Below are positions 47,123 through 56,324 of a DNA stretch of 64,000 bases, piece after piece. The notes beneath the pieces were generated by a model that worked only from the letters and a program-made list of their open reading frames with translations, ran no database searches and had not been told where the DNA came from. The translations under genes were made by a program, and so were the position numbers. The first letter of the stretch is position 1. Every line of letters begins with the position of its first letter. The DNA is from Orientia tsutsugamushi (lineage in GTDB: Bacteria > Pseudomonadota > Alphaproteobacteria > Rickettsiales > Rickettsiaceae): positions 1,550,001 through 1,614,000 of the forward strand of contig NZ_LS398548.1 in NCBI RefSeq assembly GCF_900327275.1, in the 5' to 3' direction.

Positions 47123-47980
47123 TTAAAAAAGTTGTACTGGAATATTGCAAGTAATGGTTGTAAACTTGTCTTTTTCGCTTTCTATTTCCATTTCTCCATT
47201 AAGTTGATTAATAAGGTAATTTACAAACCATAATCCTGATTCCAGCATTAGCGGATAGTCTCGTACCAATTCAAAATCAGCTAATTTAGCTTTTATATTC
47301 CCTAATTTTTCTTTTGAAATACCGCTTCCTGTATCGTGTATTCTAAATTGTAGTATGTTATCGCTTTTTATATAATTTTTTACAGTAAACAAATGAACTG
47401 TAATTATAACCTGGCAGCTGTGATTAAATCTAATGACGCTTCCTATTAATTGACTTAATATAGCCTGTAAATGATCACTATTTCCAATCACAATATCCTT
47501 CATTTTGTACTGAAAATTGTAATTGATTTTTATATCTTTCTCTTTTGCAATGTCTTCTAGTCGCCTAACGGCATTCTTTACTAGCTTTTGTATGCTAAAT
47601 TTTTTTAAACATAAATTTTCATTCTCAATTTCGCTTCTAAGCGTGTAAACTACATCATTACAGTACTCTTGAAGATTTGTTGATCGATTTAATATTGTTT
47701 TCAGCTTATCTTTATTTTCCGAATCATTTAACATGATCTCGCTTGCTAGCCTTGCAATTTCACTCGTTGCAATATTAAATCTATATTTAATCTCCTGTAT
47801 TAAATCTGTACAATATTCTTTCAATGATTCAGCTACCTCGACCTGATACTTCGCTTTTCTTAGCTTTGTTATTATTTCCATATATTCATCGATATTCTCA
47901 CTCTCTCCATTCACCAACTTAATTGGTATTGGAGGAATTTGTACCATCCATTGGTTAATTGTTTTCTTCTTTTCTTTCAT
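47123..47980 (-). CDS. Histidine-kinase-like ATPase protein A (left arm)
   Basis: The 285-aa soluble protein has a helical N-terminal half. Its C-terminal half resembles the HATPase_c fold: LSQLIGSVIRFN where kinases have the N box, HDTGSGIS as G1 box (near residue 229), LESGLWFVNYLINQLNG as G2. The helix that should carry the phospho-accepting His (LIQEIKYRFNIATSEIARLASEI) has no His. It may therefore bind ATP without ordinary autophosphorylation. There is no sensor, membrane segment or response regulator nearby. It follows protein B at 48002 by 21 bases. Confidence 0.7.
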   Translation of the reverse strand: MKEKKKTINQWMVQIPPIPIKLVNGESENIDEYMEIITKLRKAKYQVEVAESLKEYCTDLIQEIKYRFNIATSEIARLASEIMLNDSENKDKLKTILNRSTNLQEYCNDVVYTLRSEIENENLCLKKFSIQKLVKNAVRRLEDIAKEKDIKINYNFQYKMKDIVIGNSDHLQAILSQLIGSVIRFNHSCQVIITVHLFTVKNYIKSDNILQFRIHDTGSGISKEKLGNIKAKLADFELVRDYPLMLESGLWFVNYLINQLNGEMEIESEKDKFTTITCNIPVQLF

Positions 47981-48001
47981 AGCATTCTCCTAAAGAATAA
48001 T

Positions 48002-48730
48002 TCAAACTATTGTTGGTACATCAAATGAAAAAGTTACATAATTATTGCGCTCTTTCACTCGTAGATTTCCTTTCATCTGATGTGTAAGATGTTTTATAAA
48101 TGCTAATCCTTCTCCTAGTTCTTGATACATTACCAAATTCGTATTCTCTAGTTCAGCATTTATTCTTTCTAATTTTTCTTTAGAAGTGCTTAGTCCTATG
48201 TTTTGTACTATAAATTGTAATATTTCTGAATTCTGATTGATGTTGACAATAATCTTGCTATTCTTGCTACTATTTATAACCGCACTACCAATTAACTGGC
48301 TTATTACTGCTTTTATTCTGAAACTGTCTCCAATCAGAATCGGCTTTATGTCATTTTGAACATTTAGATTTATATTCTCATTTTCAAAATGTTCCCTCAT
48401 TCTGATAACGGTATTATTTATTAGCGATTCTATGTTAAATGTTTCAATTCTTACATTCGTTGATGCTATGTATTGTCTAAATAAAAAAATCATTCCATTT
48501 AGAGAAGCTATTATATTTACTTTTTTTCTGTCGTAGTTATTTACTATTAGCCTAAAATATTGTATCCACTCTATGCAATTTATGCTTACTTGCTCAGATT
48601 CCTCTAGCTGAAAGTATAGTTTTTGCAATTCAGCGTCTATCTGTTTTATTGTTGTGCTATTAATTCCCTCTGTAGATAATTTTTCGGTTAATTTATTGAT
48701 TTTATTTTGACCTTCGTCTTGAATAGGCAT
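48002..48730 (-). CDS. Histidine-kinase-like protein B, degenerate (left arm)
   Basis: The 242-aa protein parallels protein A: helical N-terminus, then ISQLIGSAVINSS at the N-box place, and ELGEGLAFIKHLTHQMKG as a G2-like box. The G1 motif is degenerate (QNIGLSTS; the usual Asp is absent) and no phospho-accepting His can be placed in the dimer helix. It probably arose by duplication of the same ancestor as protein A and is co-transcribed with it. Start ATG behind AGGGGAA. A regulatory partner of protein A is one guess. Confidence 0.65.
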   Translation of the reverse strand: MPIQDEGQNKINKLTEKLSTEGINSTTIKQIDAELQKLYFQLEESEQVSINCIEWIQYFRLIVNNYDRKKVNIIASLNGMIFLFRQYIASTNVRIETFNIESLINNTVIRMREHFENENINLNVQNDIKPILIGDSFRIKAVISQLIGSAVINSSKNSKIIVNINQNSEILQFIVQNIGLSTSKEKLERINAELENTNLVMYQELGEGLAFIKHLTHQMKGNLRVKERNNYVTFSFDVPTIV

Positions 48731-49096
48731 AGAATTCCCCTACTGTTTTTGTTTAAAAAATGGTTTCTGAAGATTAATTCCAAAAGTTCAACCCTTTGTT
48801 TTATTTAATCTTCAGATCATTATCATCAAAGTTTTGAAACCTAGATAATATAAGGTATAGAGTAGCATTATATTTTTTACCAGTCTATTAAAATCTTTTA
48901 ATTTACAGGCTAAATTTTTGCATAATAATCTAATGTTGATGCGAAATTATCACATTCCTTGCTTATGGTTATAATAAATCTTATTCAAAAAGGATGCATA
49001 AAGAGCCTTGTAAGCGTTATTATTACTAGCACTACAAGCTGTTTTCTGGTATAATCTCAATAGAGATTCAACTAACATAAATTAATTAAACTTCAT
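48731..49096. other. Divergent intergenic region, kinase-like B / dam
   Basis: No ORF is supported. It should contain both divergent promoters. The plus-strand part holds TGGTATAAT near 49050 (extended -10) and a hairpin next to it. The whole stretch is repeated at 60662-61034 in the other arm. Confidence 0.5.
49048..49068 (+). promoter_or_regulatory. Probable dam promoter with overlapping hairpin (left arm)
   Basis: TGGTATAAT is an extended -10 element, with TATAAT at 49050-49055. AATCTC, AATA, GAGATT (49053-49068) form a perfect 6-bp hairpin beginning inside it, near the expected start of transcription. This could be an operator. No good -35 is seen. Confidence 0.45.
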
Positions 49097-49906
49097 GTGT
49101 CAGTAGCTGTTGCTAATAAGTCTAAGCCTTTCCTTCATTGGATTGGTAGTAAACGAAGAATTGTTAATAAATTAATAGAACATCTTCCTCAAGGTCCACA
49201 CTATAATTACTATGAACCATTTCTTGGTGGAGGTGCTTTATTTTTTCAAGTTAGGCATCTTTTTAAACAATGTTTTTTGTCTGACATCAATCTTGATTTA
49301 ATTACTAGCTATAATGCTGTTAAAAATAATCCTAATGAGGTCAATAGATTACTGAGTTTATATCACAAACATCATTCGAAGGATTATTATTATAAAGTTA
49401 AAAACAAATATAGTAATAATCCGAATGAAATTACCGCAAAATTTATATATCTTAATAAATACTCTTTTAGGGGAATTTATAGAGTCTACAAAAATGGACA
49501 ATCTGCTCAAACATTTTCTGGTGAATGCTACATTAAACTCCACATTGCATCTAGAATAAACCAATGCAGCAACCTTTTACATGGTGTATCAATTTATGCT
49601 ACAGATTTTTCATTTATAGAGCCTCAACAAAATGACTTTGTTTATTTCGATCCTCCTTACCATAAATCTGGAGAACGGTTCTATACTAGACTTCCATTTG
49701 ATGAAAAAGATCAAATTAGATTACGGGATTTTGTCAAAGAATTAACAAATAAAGGTGTTAAGATTATGATCTCAAATAATAATACTGCCTTTATTAGAGA
49801 CTTATACAAAGATTTTAATATCAATACCGTTACAGTTGTATACTCAATCAATGAACAACGCAATCCTGTTAATGAGCTAATCATTACTAACTATAAAACT
49901 TGCTAG
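49097..49906 (+). CDS. dam: DNA adenine methylase, Dam type (left arm)
   Basis: The 269-aa protein has the D12-class N6-adenine methyltransferase motifs: FLHWIGSKRRI at the N-terminus, EPFLGGGALFF (SAM binding, residues 40-50), FRGIYRVYKNGQ, and the catalytic DPPY at 185-188. The usual length of Dam is about 270-280 aa. It starts at GTG 49097. It reads opposite to all other genes in its arm. The target is probably GATC by family, but this is not shown by the sequence. No partner restriction enzyme is seen, so it looks solitary. Confidence 0.88.
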   Translation: MSVAVANKSKPFLHWIGSKRRIVNKLIEHLPQGPHYNYYEPFLGGGALFFQVRHLFKQCFLSDINLDLITSYNAVKNNPNEVNRLLSLYHKHHSKDYYYKVKNKYSNNPNEITAKFIYLNKYSFRGIYRVYKNGQSAQTFSGECYIKLHIASRINQCSNLLHGVSIYATDFSFIEPQQNDFVYFDPPYHKSGERFYTRLPFDEKDQIRLRDFVKELTNKGVKIMISNNNTAFIRDLYKDFNINTVTVVYSINEQRNPVNELIITNYKTC

Positions 49907-49909
49907 TTA

Positions 49910-50416
49910 TTAAATGTGAACCCGCAATCCAAATCGTATATGAATAGGAAGTGGTCTATAGTTAGCAATTGTGCTACATTCAATGTCTAAATATATATCT
50001 CTTAATAAGTTTATTGTTGTACCAACTCCCAAGTCTATACCAGTACCGCTATCACTATTGAAAGCTGATACTAGGCCACCTGTAACAAAAATTGATGCTT
50101 TGTTACCTTCAATTATATTGTAATAATAATTTCCTTGAATAAAGTTATCTCTACAGTTGTGATGACACATAAATCCTAATCTTACATCCATTCTGTGCCG
50201 ATCTAATCTATAACCAATTCCAGCTTCTAATGTATCGTAGCTAGTAGCAATACCAGTTGAAAATTTTATATAGAATTGTTGTGAAGTATCAATACCACCT
50301 TTAGAGGCATTGAAGTTTACATTATTATTCGCTGTACATATCGATGGTGAAGATAATACAACGAATGCTAATATAACAGCATAACCCGGTTGTAAAAGTA
50401 ATTTCAAAACATTCAT
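49910..50416 (-). CDS. Predicted outer-membrane beta-barrel protein (left arm)
   Basis: The 168-aa product starts at ATG 50416 behind GAGAAG. It has a signal peptide (AVILAFVVLSSPSICTA) and a mature region of alternating hydrophobic strands (QFYIKFSTGIATS, LEAGIGYRL, MDVRLGFM, ASIFVTGGL, LGVGTTINL). The C-terminus LPIHIRFGLRVHI fits a barrel end. This suggests a small outer-membrane barrel, but no named family is recognised. The two gene ends of this and dam are only 3 bases apart (convergent). The mirror copy at 59300 has an extra 15 residues. Confidence 0.6.
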   Translation of the reverse strand: MNVLKLLLQPGYAVILAFVVLSSPSICTANNNVNFNASKGGIDTSQQFYIKFSTGIATSYDTLEAGIGYRLDRHRMDVRLGFMCHHNCRDNFIQGNYYYNIIEGNKASIFVTGGLVSAFNSDSGTGIDLGVGTTINLLRDIYLDIECSTIANYRPLPIHIRFGLRVHI

Positions 50417-50462
50417 ATTAACTTCTCTTTTTAATATTAACATATTAGCTATCTGTTGAAAC

Positions 50463-51107
50463 CTAATACCATGGGACTGATTGTTCCATTAGAAAGTTGA
50501 ATACATCTGCATTACCGCTTTTAGCAGCATAATCTATAGTAGTCATGCCGTTATCATCTTTTGCATCAATATCTGCTCCATAATCAATCAAAAGCTGTAT
50601 AATATCTATGATTTTATTACGAACAGCAATATGTAGTAGCGTTTCTCCTTCATCATATTTTTTATTAATACCAGTAGAATTATGTTTTAGCATAATTGCT
50701 AAAGGTTCTACACATTTGCATTCAACAGCATCAGATAAAGGTGTATTACCTTGATTATTCTCGATATTTACATCAGCATTATATTTTAGCAGTAATGCTA
50801 TATGATCATTGCAATAGGTAGGATATTTTTCGAAAAATTCATAATATACTTGAATTGTTTCAACAACAAGATGTAAAGCAGTGTGCCCATCATTATCTTG
50901 TGCGTTTACGTTAGCTTCATTGTTCAACAAAATCTTAGCAATAGGTAGATTCTTATATTTCAAAGCAACAGATAAAGCAGTAGTGCCATCTTTATATTTT
51001 GAATTGACAAGTGTAATATCCTTATTAATAAGCTGCTTCACTTTTTTAATATCACCATCTTGAATAGCGCTATGTAAGGTATACTTAGTCTTAGATTTTA
51101 ATATCAT
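50463..51107 (-). CDS. Ankyrin-repeat protein (left arm)
   Basis: The 214-aa protein consists of about six ankyrin repeats, for example DGTTALSVALKYKNLPIAKILLNN, then DGHTALHLVVETIQ and EGETLLHIAVRNKIIDIIQLL. The end is DNGMTTIDYAAKSGN. There is no signal peptide and no C-terminal F-box-like (PRANC) segment, in contrast to the longer Ank effectors of this genus. The start ATG follows AAAGGA. A host-interaction role is plausible by family. The mirror copy is at 58608. Confidence 0.85.
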   Translation of the reverse strand: MILKSKTKYTLHSAIQDGDIKKVKQLINKDITLVNSKYKDGTTALSVALKYKNLPIAKILLNNEANVNAQDNDGHTALHLVVETIQVYYEFFEKYPTYCNDHIALLLKYNADVNIENNQGNTPLSDAVECKCVEPLAIMLKHNSTGINKKYDEGETLLHIAVRNKIIDIIQLLIDYGADIDAKDDNGMTTIDYAAKSGNADVFNFLMEQSVPWY

Positions 51108-51141
51108 ATATTTAATCCTTTCATTCTCAATTATTTACTCA

Positions 51142-51714
51142 TTAGCTAGCATGAAGTTTACAATATTCGCTTAAGCGTTCTCCAATCTCTGGTAGTTTAA
51201 GGTATTCAGCAAGAGCTATAAATTCTTGCTGAGTTTCAAATATTATTTCTTGCCTTTTGTGAGGAGGTTTGATGAATATAGTTGTAATATTATGGAATCT
51301 ATCAAAAAGCTTGATCAGTAATAGTTCTGTTTTATTTTGGCTGCGTAATATTTGTATCATTTCCATAGCACTGATTTTCTTATTATTCCTAACCCTTGTG
51401 AGATCTGAAACATGTTCTGCAATATTAGCACCAAATTCGTACCTTATTCTTTCTTTAGTTACTTTTGTGTCTTCAAGTGTATCATGTAGTATTGCAGTAA
51501 TAATTGTATCTGTTTCAAAGCTGTGGTCTGATACCATGTGAGCTACTTTCAATGGATGTGTGTAGTAGAGTTCTGTATCTCTCTTTTGCTGACCATGATA
51601 TTTTTTAGCATATTTTATTGCTCTTTCAACTTTATCAAGATCAATTTTGGTGTTAAATCTTATGTTGGTTCTGAACAGCTTATTTATTAAGCTCTCACTA
51701 TAAAAATCTATCAT
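51142..51714 (-). CDS. Small SpoT-like HD hydrolase, type 2 (left arm)
   Basis: The 190-aa product starts at ATG 51714 behind GGAGGTGG; the frame is open further upstream but that start lacks support. It has the HD hydrolase set KKYHGQQKRDT, YYTHPLKVAHM, ILHDTLED, LFDRFHNI. The C-terminal third diverges from type 1. Against the mirror copy at 57995 it lacks one Gly codon in the RDTGG loop. It sits between dnaB and the ankyrin gene. It would be a (p)ppGpp hydrolase by family; there is no synthetase partner in the window. Confidence 0.8.
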   Translation of the reverse strand: MIDFYSESLINKLFRTNIRFNTKIDLDKVERAIKYAKKYHGQQKRDTELYYTHPLKVAHMVSDHSFETDTIITAILHDTLEDTKVTKERIRYEFGANIAEHVSDLTRVRNNKKISAMEMIQILRSQNKTELLLIKLFDRFHNITTIFIKPPHKRQEIIFETQQEFIALAEYLKLPEIGERLSEYCKLHAS

Positions 51715-51796
51715 TGGCCACCTCCAAATGGTTATTAATAAATTATACCATAATTTAAACTTTTTGTATACTCCAATCCCAGATAAAAACTGGAAA
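51715..51796 (-). promoter_or_regulatory. HD-gene leader: hairpin plus TATAAT (left arm, type 2)
   Basis: A CCAG/CTGG hairpin (51779-51793), GGTATAAT (TATAAT at 51742-51747) and GGAGGTGG are found in the same order as before the other HD genes. The GGTATAAT context makes an extended -10. Confidence 0.6.
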
Positions 51797-51947
51797 AGAA
51801 GCAAATTAAATTATAAAATTTTGGATTCAGTTATCACGATGCCAAAAACCAATCTTGAGTTGCATATCTTTGGTGTTAATGAGTAAAATTTTGCTGTAAT
51901 TTTTTTTTGGACAAGCATTTTTTCATTTATGCATAATCTAGTGTTTA

Positions 51948-53390
51948 TTAACCTTGATGAGAGTTTTTAACAATATTGCCAAATTTAGAATACCTATTAT
52001 CATAGTGTAAGTTTACTGTACCAACTGGCCCATTACGGTGTTTAGCAACAATTATTTCAGCAGTGTTATAACATTTATTTTGTTTGATGAACCATTCTTC
52101 GTATTCCATAGAATCTGGATGCGGTTCTGATCTAGATAAATAATACTCTTCTCTATATATAAGCATTACAATATCGGCGTCCTGTTCAATTGAGCCTGAT
52201 TCTCTTAGATCTGAGAGAATAGGCTTTTTATCTGTCCTTTGTTCTACAGCTCTAGACAATTGAGATAATGCAATGACTGGAATATTGAGCTCTTTAGCAA
52301 GAGCTTTTAAGCTCTGACTAATTTCAGAAATTTCCTGCACTCGATTATACTGACTCCCTCTGGAATCAATTTTTATTAGCTGTAAATAATCAATAAATAA
52401 TATTGCTAAATTATGTGTACGTTTAAGTCTACGAGCTCGAGATCTAATTGCAGATATTGAGATTGCCGGAGCATCATCTATAAAAAAATTCCACTTTTGT
52501 ATTTCGTCTTGTACAGTCTTTAACTTATCAATATCTTGTTCACCTATTTTACCGTTAAATAATGCAGAGCTATTAATTTCTGATTCTATAGAAAGAATTC
52601 GAGTAGAGATTTGCTGAGATGACATTTCTAAAGAAAAGAATCCAACTGATGGCACTACATTATCTTTAGTATTTTTTTGAGTAAGAAAATATTTACAAGC
52701 ATTTATTGCTAGGTTAACTCCTAAAGCAGTTTTACCCATTGAAGGTCTGCCAGCTAATATTATTAGATCAGAATTTTTAAATCCTCCAAGCTTTGAATCA
52801 AGGTCAAGTAGTCCACTACTAATACCGTTAATAGAGTTTTTATTTTTAATAGCAGATGAAATTGATGTCCATGATTCTTCAATTGAAGTTTGTAATTTTG
52901 TAAATCCTTTACTTAAAGTTCCTCTTGAACCTAGATCATATAATTGAGATTCAGCAGTTTCGATCTGAGTTATAGCTAAATCTGCTAAAGTAGAAGAATA
53001 TGCATTTGTTACTATTTTTTCTCCAATTTCAATTAAATAACGCCGCAGCGCAAGATCATATACTATTTTGCCGTACTCATTAACATTAACTATACTTAAT
53101 GCTAAAGTTGTAAGTTTAGCTAGATAATCTACTCCACCTATTTCATCAAATGTGGGTTCATTGCTTAGCATATTTTTGAGCGAAATTACAGTAGCACTAA
53201 TTCCTTTACTAATAATGAGATTAATTGACTTGTATATTTTGCCATGTAATGGTTCATAAAAATGTTCCGGCAGTAAAAATTCGTTAATGTTATATAGCAC
53301 ACGATTGTTAATCAGAATTGCCCCAAGTATCATTTGCTCCGCCTGAATATTACTTGGAGCAATCTTTGCAATAGTTAAATCTTTTTCCAT
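51948..53390 (-). CDS. dnaB: Replicative DNA helicase DnaB (left arm)
   Basis: The 480-aa product has the DnaB N-terminal domain (NIQAEQMILGAILINN, FYEPLHGKIYKSI). The RecA-type motor domain has Walker A GRPSMGKT (214-221), Walker B ILFIDYLQLI, LSQLSRAVEQR and LRESGSIEQDADIVMLI. The C-terminal part ends KHRNGPVGTVNLHYD. Length is typical of DnaB. It follows the initiator gene by 8 bases, suggesting co-expression to load a replication fork. It is an extra, element-borne copy by context. The mirror copy is at 56325. Confidence 0.92.
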   Translation of the reverse strand: MEKDLTIAKIAPSNIQAEQMILGAILINNRVLYNINEFLLPEHFYEPLHGKIYKSINLIISKGISATVISLKNMLSNEPTFDEIGGVDYLAKLTTLALSIVNVNEYGKIVYDLALRRYLIEIGEKIVTNAYSSTLADLAITQIETAESQLYDLGSRGTLSKGFTKLQTSIEESWTSISSAIKNKNSINGISSGLLDLDSKLGGFKNSDLIILAGRPSMGKTALGVNLAINACKYFLTQKNTKDNVVPSVGFFSLEMSSQQISTRILSIESEINSSALFNGKIGEQDIDKLKTVQDEIQKWNFFIDDAPAISISAIRSRARRLKRTHNLAILFIDYLQLIKIDSRGSQYNRVQEISEISQSLKALAKELNIPVIALSQLSRAVEQRTDKKPILSDLRESGSIEQDADIVMLIYREEYYLSRSEPHPDSMEYEEWFIKQNKCYNTAEIIVAKHRNGPVGTVNLHYDNRYSKFGNIVKNSHQG

Positions 53391-53398
53391 ATCACCCT

Positions 53399-54424
53399 TT
53401 AAATTTTATTAAAATTACTAAACTTAACTAACTCAAAAGAAAATCCTTGAGCTTTAAAAGCGTGCGCAAGATTTTCCATATGGTTGCTTGTGATGTAACT
53501 ATCAGCAAATCCTGTTTTAGCTTTAATGAATATTTTTTTACTAACATTATCTTCATTTATAATGTTCAATTCGCTAAAGTATTTTTTATCAATAGTTTGA
53601 CCATAACTTTTAATCAAAGATTCTCGTACTTTGTACCAAGTTGAGTTAGAGCCCAATTGTTTACTGAGATTCAAGAGATACTCTTCTTCATTGATTTGTT
53701 TCTGTGAAACAGTTTTGAGTTGCTCAAATGGTGTAACTTGCAATTCTTGAATTTCGTATCCATATACATCTTGTACAGCTTGTAATATCTTTGATCTATC
53801 ACATTCTGTTAGTGTGATATTTTTAAGCAACTTAACAAAAAACCTAGTTCGAACCGCTGGCCCAAAACTACAAGAAGTCAAAATTTGATAAGCCATAGCT
53901 GCTTCAAAAGAACCAGCAATTTTATGCTTCAACTGACTTTCCTTACTAAGATTTGCGCTTGTTTCAATTTGAGTAAGATATTTTTCCTTATTAAATTCGT
54001 TATCAAATCCACAGTTGTCTCTATTTGCCTGATCAGTAGTTCGTAATTCATTTGCTAACGCTTGTGCTATATAGTTTAGAACTGATGCCTTACAGCCAAA
54101 ATGATAATTTGAATATCGATCTGCTAGCTTTAATAGCAATTTGTTGATAAAGTATATGTTAAAGCCTCTATCAGACTTATGTTGCAGTGTAACTACATCT
54201 TCTGGTGTTAGTGGGTAAAAGTCTTCTAGCCTGTACCTTTTGAACCATTCTTTTTTACCATTCGAAGACTTGAGAATCTTTGTTATTAGTGATTTAATGT
54301 CTTGATTGCAATTTTTAGTTGAAGTTCGTATATCATTTTCAAAATCATCAACATTTTGAAAATTTTGTTCTTCATTTTCATTTTTTTTATTCTCTACTAA
54401 CTCACCTTCAGTAGATCTAGATCT
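53399..54424 (-). pseudogene. Replication initiator-like gene, 5' truncated (left arm)
   Basis: The 3' part is open (53399-54139, 246 aa from an internal ATG), and the reading frame continues upstream to about 54424 without a start codon. It follows the allele of 12759-14198 (STEGELVENKKNENEEQNFQNVDDF) and keeps the complete C-terminus missing there (DSYITSNHMENLAHAFKAQG). The last ~60 bases are identical to the right-arm initiator. The homology ends beside a 13-bp hairpin, so the N-terminal winged-helix part is gone. It probably cannot work alone. Confidence 0.75.
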
Positions 54425-54437
54425 TTTAGTTCTAGAT

Positions 54438-54485
54438 CTAAGCTTGATAGTAACTTGCTTAGATATCAGAATCTATCAAGCTTAG
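54438..54485. repeat. 13-bp perfect inverted repeat at the centre of the giant palindrome
   Basis: CTAAGCTTGATAG (54438-54450) and CTATCAAGCTTAG (54473-54485) are exact complements with a 22-nt spacer. It lies between the truncated left initiator and the right initiator gene. It could be a recombination scar, an origin-like cruciform or a terminator. Confidence 0.7.
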
Positions 54486-54565
54486 AAGCAATTAAATTTT
54501 CTGTGTAAAATATCGTGTTCTGTGTATGTTCAGTATTTGAATTGCGTTTCTAGAGTAAAATTTGC

Positions 54566-54606
54566 TCTAAAACTCCTGCTATATCTGATATTTTGGAGTA
54601 AATATT
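54566..54606 (+). promoter_or_regulatory. Conserved leader of initiator gene (allele 2)
   Basis: CTAAAAC, CCTGCTATAT, CTG and TATTTTGGAG match the leader at 12721-12758 in order and spacing. GGAG at 54595-54598 is 8 bases from the GTG at 54607, which supports that start over the ATG at 54616. Confidence 0.5.
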
Positions 54607-56316
54607 GTGCAGTGTATGAGACGAATTTTTTCAACTAATGTTTGCAAAAGTATTACTAATAATAGTGTTAATAATACAATAATTTTTTATAAATTTGTTG
54701 GAAATTTTCCACCAGAAGAATGGAAATGGTTAACAGATGCTGATGGAAAAGCTTTAGGAAAAACTGAAAAGCAGTTGCTAGCAGTAATAGTTCGTCAACT
54801 ACAAGTATATAATAATAAAAATATAGAAGAAATACAGGAAAATTACAACTTTTTTACAGAATTATTAGGAGTTGGACAGCCTAGAGTTAGGCAGTGTTTA
54901 TCTAAATTACAAAAAGCTGGTTTTATTAAATATGAAAATAGAACTATAACTAAAGGTAAATATAAGCTGAATCATATTCTATGCATAAAACTTGTTAGAA
55001 ATTTTCAACAGGTCAGTAACTTTGAAAAAGAAAAAACTGTTACACAAACTGAAAAAATTTTTCCTCTATACCCGAAAAAAATTTCGGGTGAACACGAAAA
55101 AAATTTCGGGTCCATATATAGATATAATAATAAAAAAATAATAAATGATAGATCTAGATTTATTGAAGATAAGTTAGTAGAGAATGATCAAAATAAAAAT
55201 GAAGATCAACAGCAAAATTTGAAGTTTAAATATACGGAATCTGATGATTTTATAGAAATTGAGTTAGTAGGAAATGAAAAAGAAGATCAACATCAACAAC
55301 AGAATTTGAATTTCTATGAGCTTAGTGATTTTAGCAATAAAAAGCCATCAAACAAGGATTATGAGCAAAATAGTGAGTTAGCAACTCCAGCTATTACTAA
55401 AGATTCAGAGGTTGAAAAGAATGAATGCTATCCCAAAAGAAAAAGACTAGCAGATTATTATCCACTAACACCAGAAGATGCAGTTATACTACAACGTATG
55501 TCTAGTAGAAGCTTCAACATATACTTCATAAATCAATTACTGTTGAAGTTATCAAATAAATATCCAAACCGTCATTTTGCAAATAAGACAGCAGTGCTAA
55601 ACTATATGGCAAAAGCGTTAGCAAATGAATTACTAACTACTGAGCAGGCTAATAGCGGAAATTTTGGATTTAATGATGTAGGAAGATTTAAAGAACAGTA
55701 TCTAGCAAACATTGAATCTAGTACAGATCGTAGTATGAAGGCTCAGTTGAAGCGTAAAATAGCTGGAGTCTTTGAAGCAGATATGGCTTATCAAATTTTG
55801 ACATCTTGTGATTTTGGAGCAGCGGTTAAAAACAAATATTACATCAAGTTGATTAAGAATATTACACTGTCAGATCATATTAAATTCAAGATACTACAGG
55901 AGGTACAAGCTGTGTATGGCAACGATATTGAGCAGTTACAAGTTATACCATTTGACGAATCAAAACAAGTTACCAATAGCATAACTGAGTATCAAAAAAC
56001 AACAGTTTTACAGCAACAAATAAGTGATGAAGATCACCTTTCAGAACTTAGTAAAGAGCTAGGCTCCAACTCAGTTTGGTACAAAGTACGAGAATCTTTG
56101 ATTAAAAGTTACGGTCAAGCTATCGATAAATCATGGTTTAGCAAATTAGAAGTTATAAATGAAGATAATGTTAATAAAAAAATATTCATTAAAGCAAAAA
56201 CAGAATTTGAAGACAGTTACATCAGAGAGAACTATCTGAAAGATCTTGAGCCCGCTTTTAAAGCTCAAGGATTTTCTTTTGAGTTAGTTAAGTTTAGTAA
56301 TTTTAATAAAATTTAA
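54607..56316 (+). CDS. Replication initiator-like protein, full length (right arm)
   Basis: The 569-aa product has an N-terminal winged-helix-like region (VGQPRVRQCLSKLQKAGFIKYENRTI, about residues 98-123). A long acidic/Gln-rich linker follows (190-270), then the central domain (YPLTPEDAVILQRMSSRSFN onward). The C-terminal ~90 residues (SNSVWYKVRESLIKSYGQAIDKSWFSKLEVI...) resemble the DnaA N-terminal domain. It has no AAA+ domain and no Walker motifs, so it is not DnaA. Its position 8 bases before dnaB supports a role in helicase recruitment. It differs from allele 1 throughout except for its final 60 bases. Confidence 0.65.
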   Translation: MQCMRRIFSTNVCKSITNNSVNNTIIFYKFVGNFPPEEWKWLTDADGKALGKTEKQLLAVIVRQLQVYNNKNIEEIQENYNFFTELLGVGQPRVRQCLSKLQKAGFIKYENRTITKGKYKLNHILCIKLVRNFQQVSNFEKEKTVTQTEKIFPLYPKKISGEHEKNFGSIYRYNNKKIINDRSRFIEDKLVENDQNKNEDQQQNLKFKYTESDDFIEIELVGNEKEDQHQQQNLNFYELSDFSNKKPSNKDYEQNSELATPAITKDSEVEKNECYPKRKRLADYYPLTPEDAVILQRMSSRSFNIYFINQLLLKLSNKYPNRHFANKTAVLNYMAKALANELLTTEQANSGNFGFNDVGRFKEQYLANIESSTDRSMKAQLKRKIAGVFEADMAYQILTSCDFGAAVKNKYYIKLIKNITLSDHIKFKILQEVQAVYGNDIEQLQVIPFDESKQVTNSITEYQKTTVLQQQISDEDHLSELSKELGSNSVWYKVRESLIKSYGQAIDKSWFSKLEVINEDNVNKKIFIKAKTEFEDSYIRENYLKDLEPAFKAQGFSFELVKFSNFNKI

Positions 56317-56324
56317 AGGGTGAT

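Noticed and set aside
49358-49564. 68-aa antisense ORF in dam (and its mirror at 60194-60400)
   Set aside because: It is duplicated only because dam is duplicated; it shows no start signal or motif.
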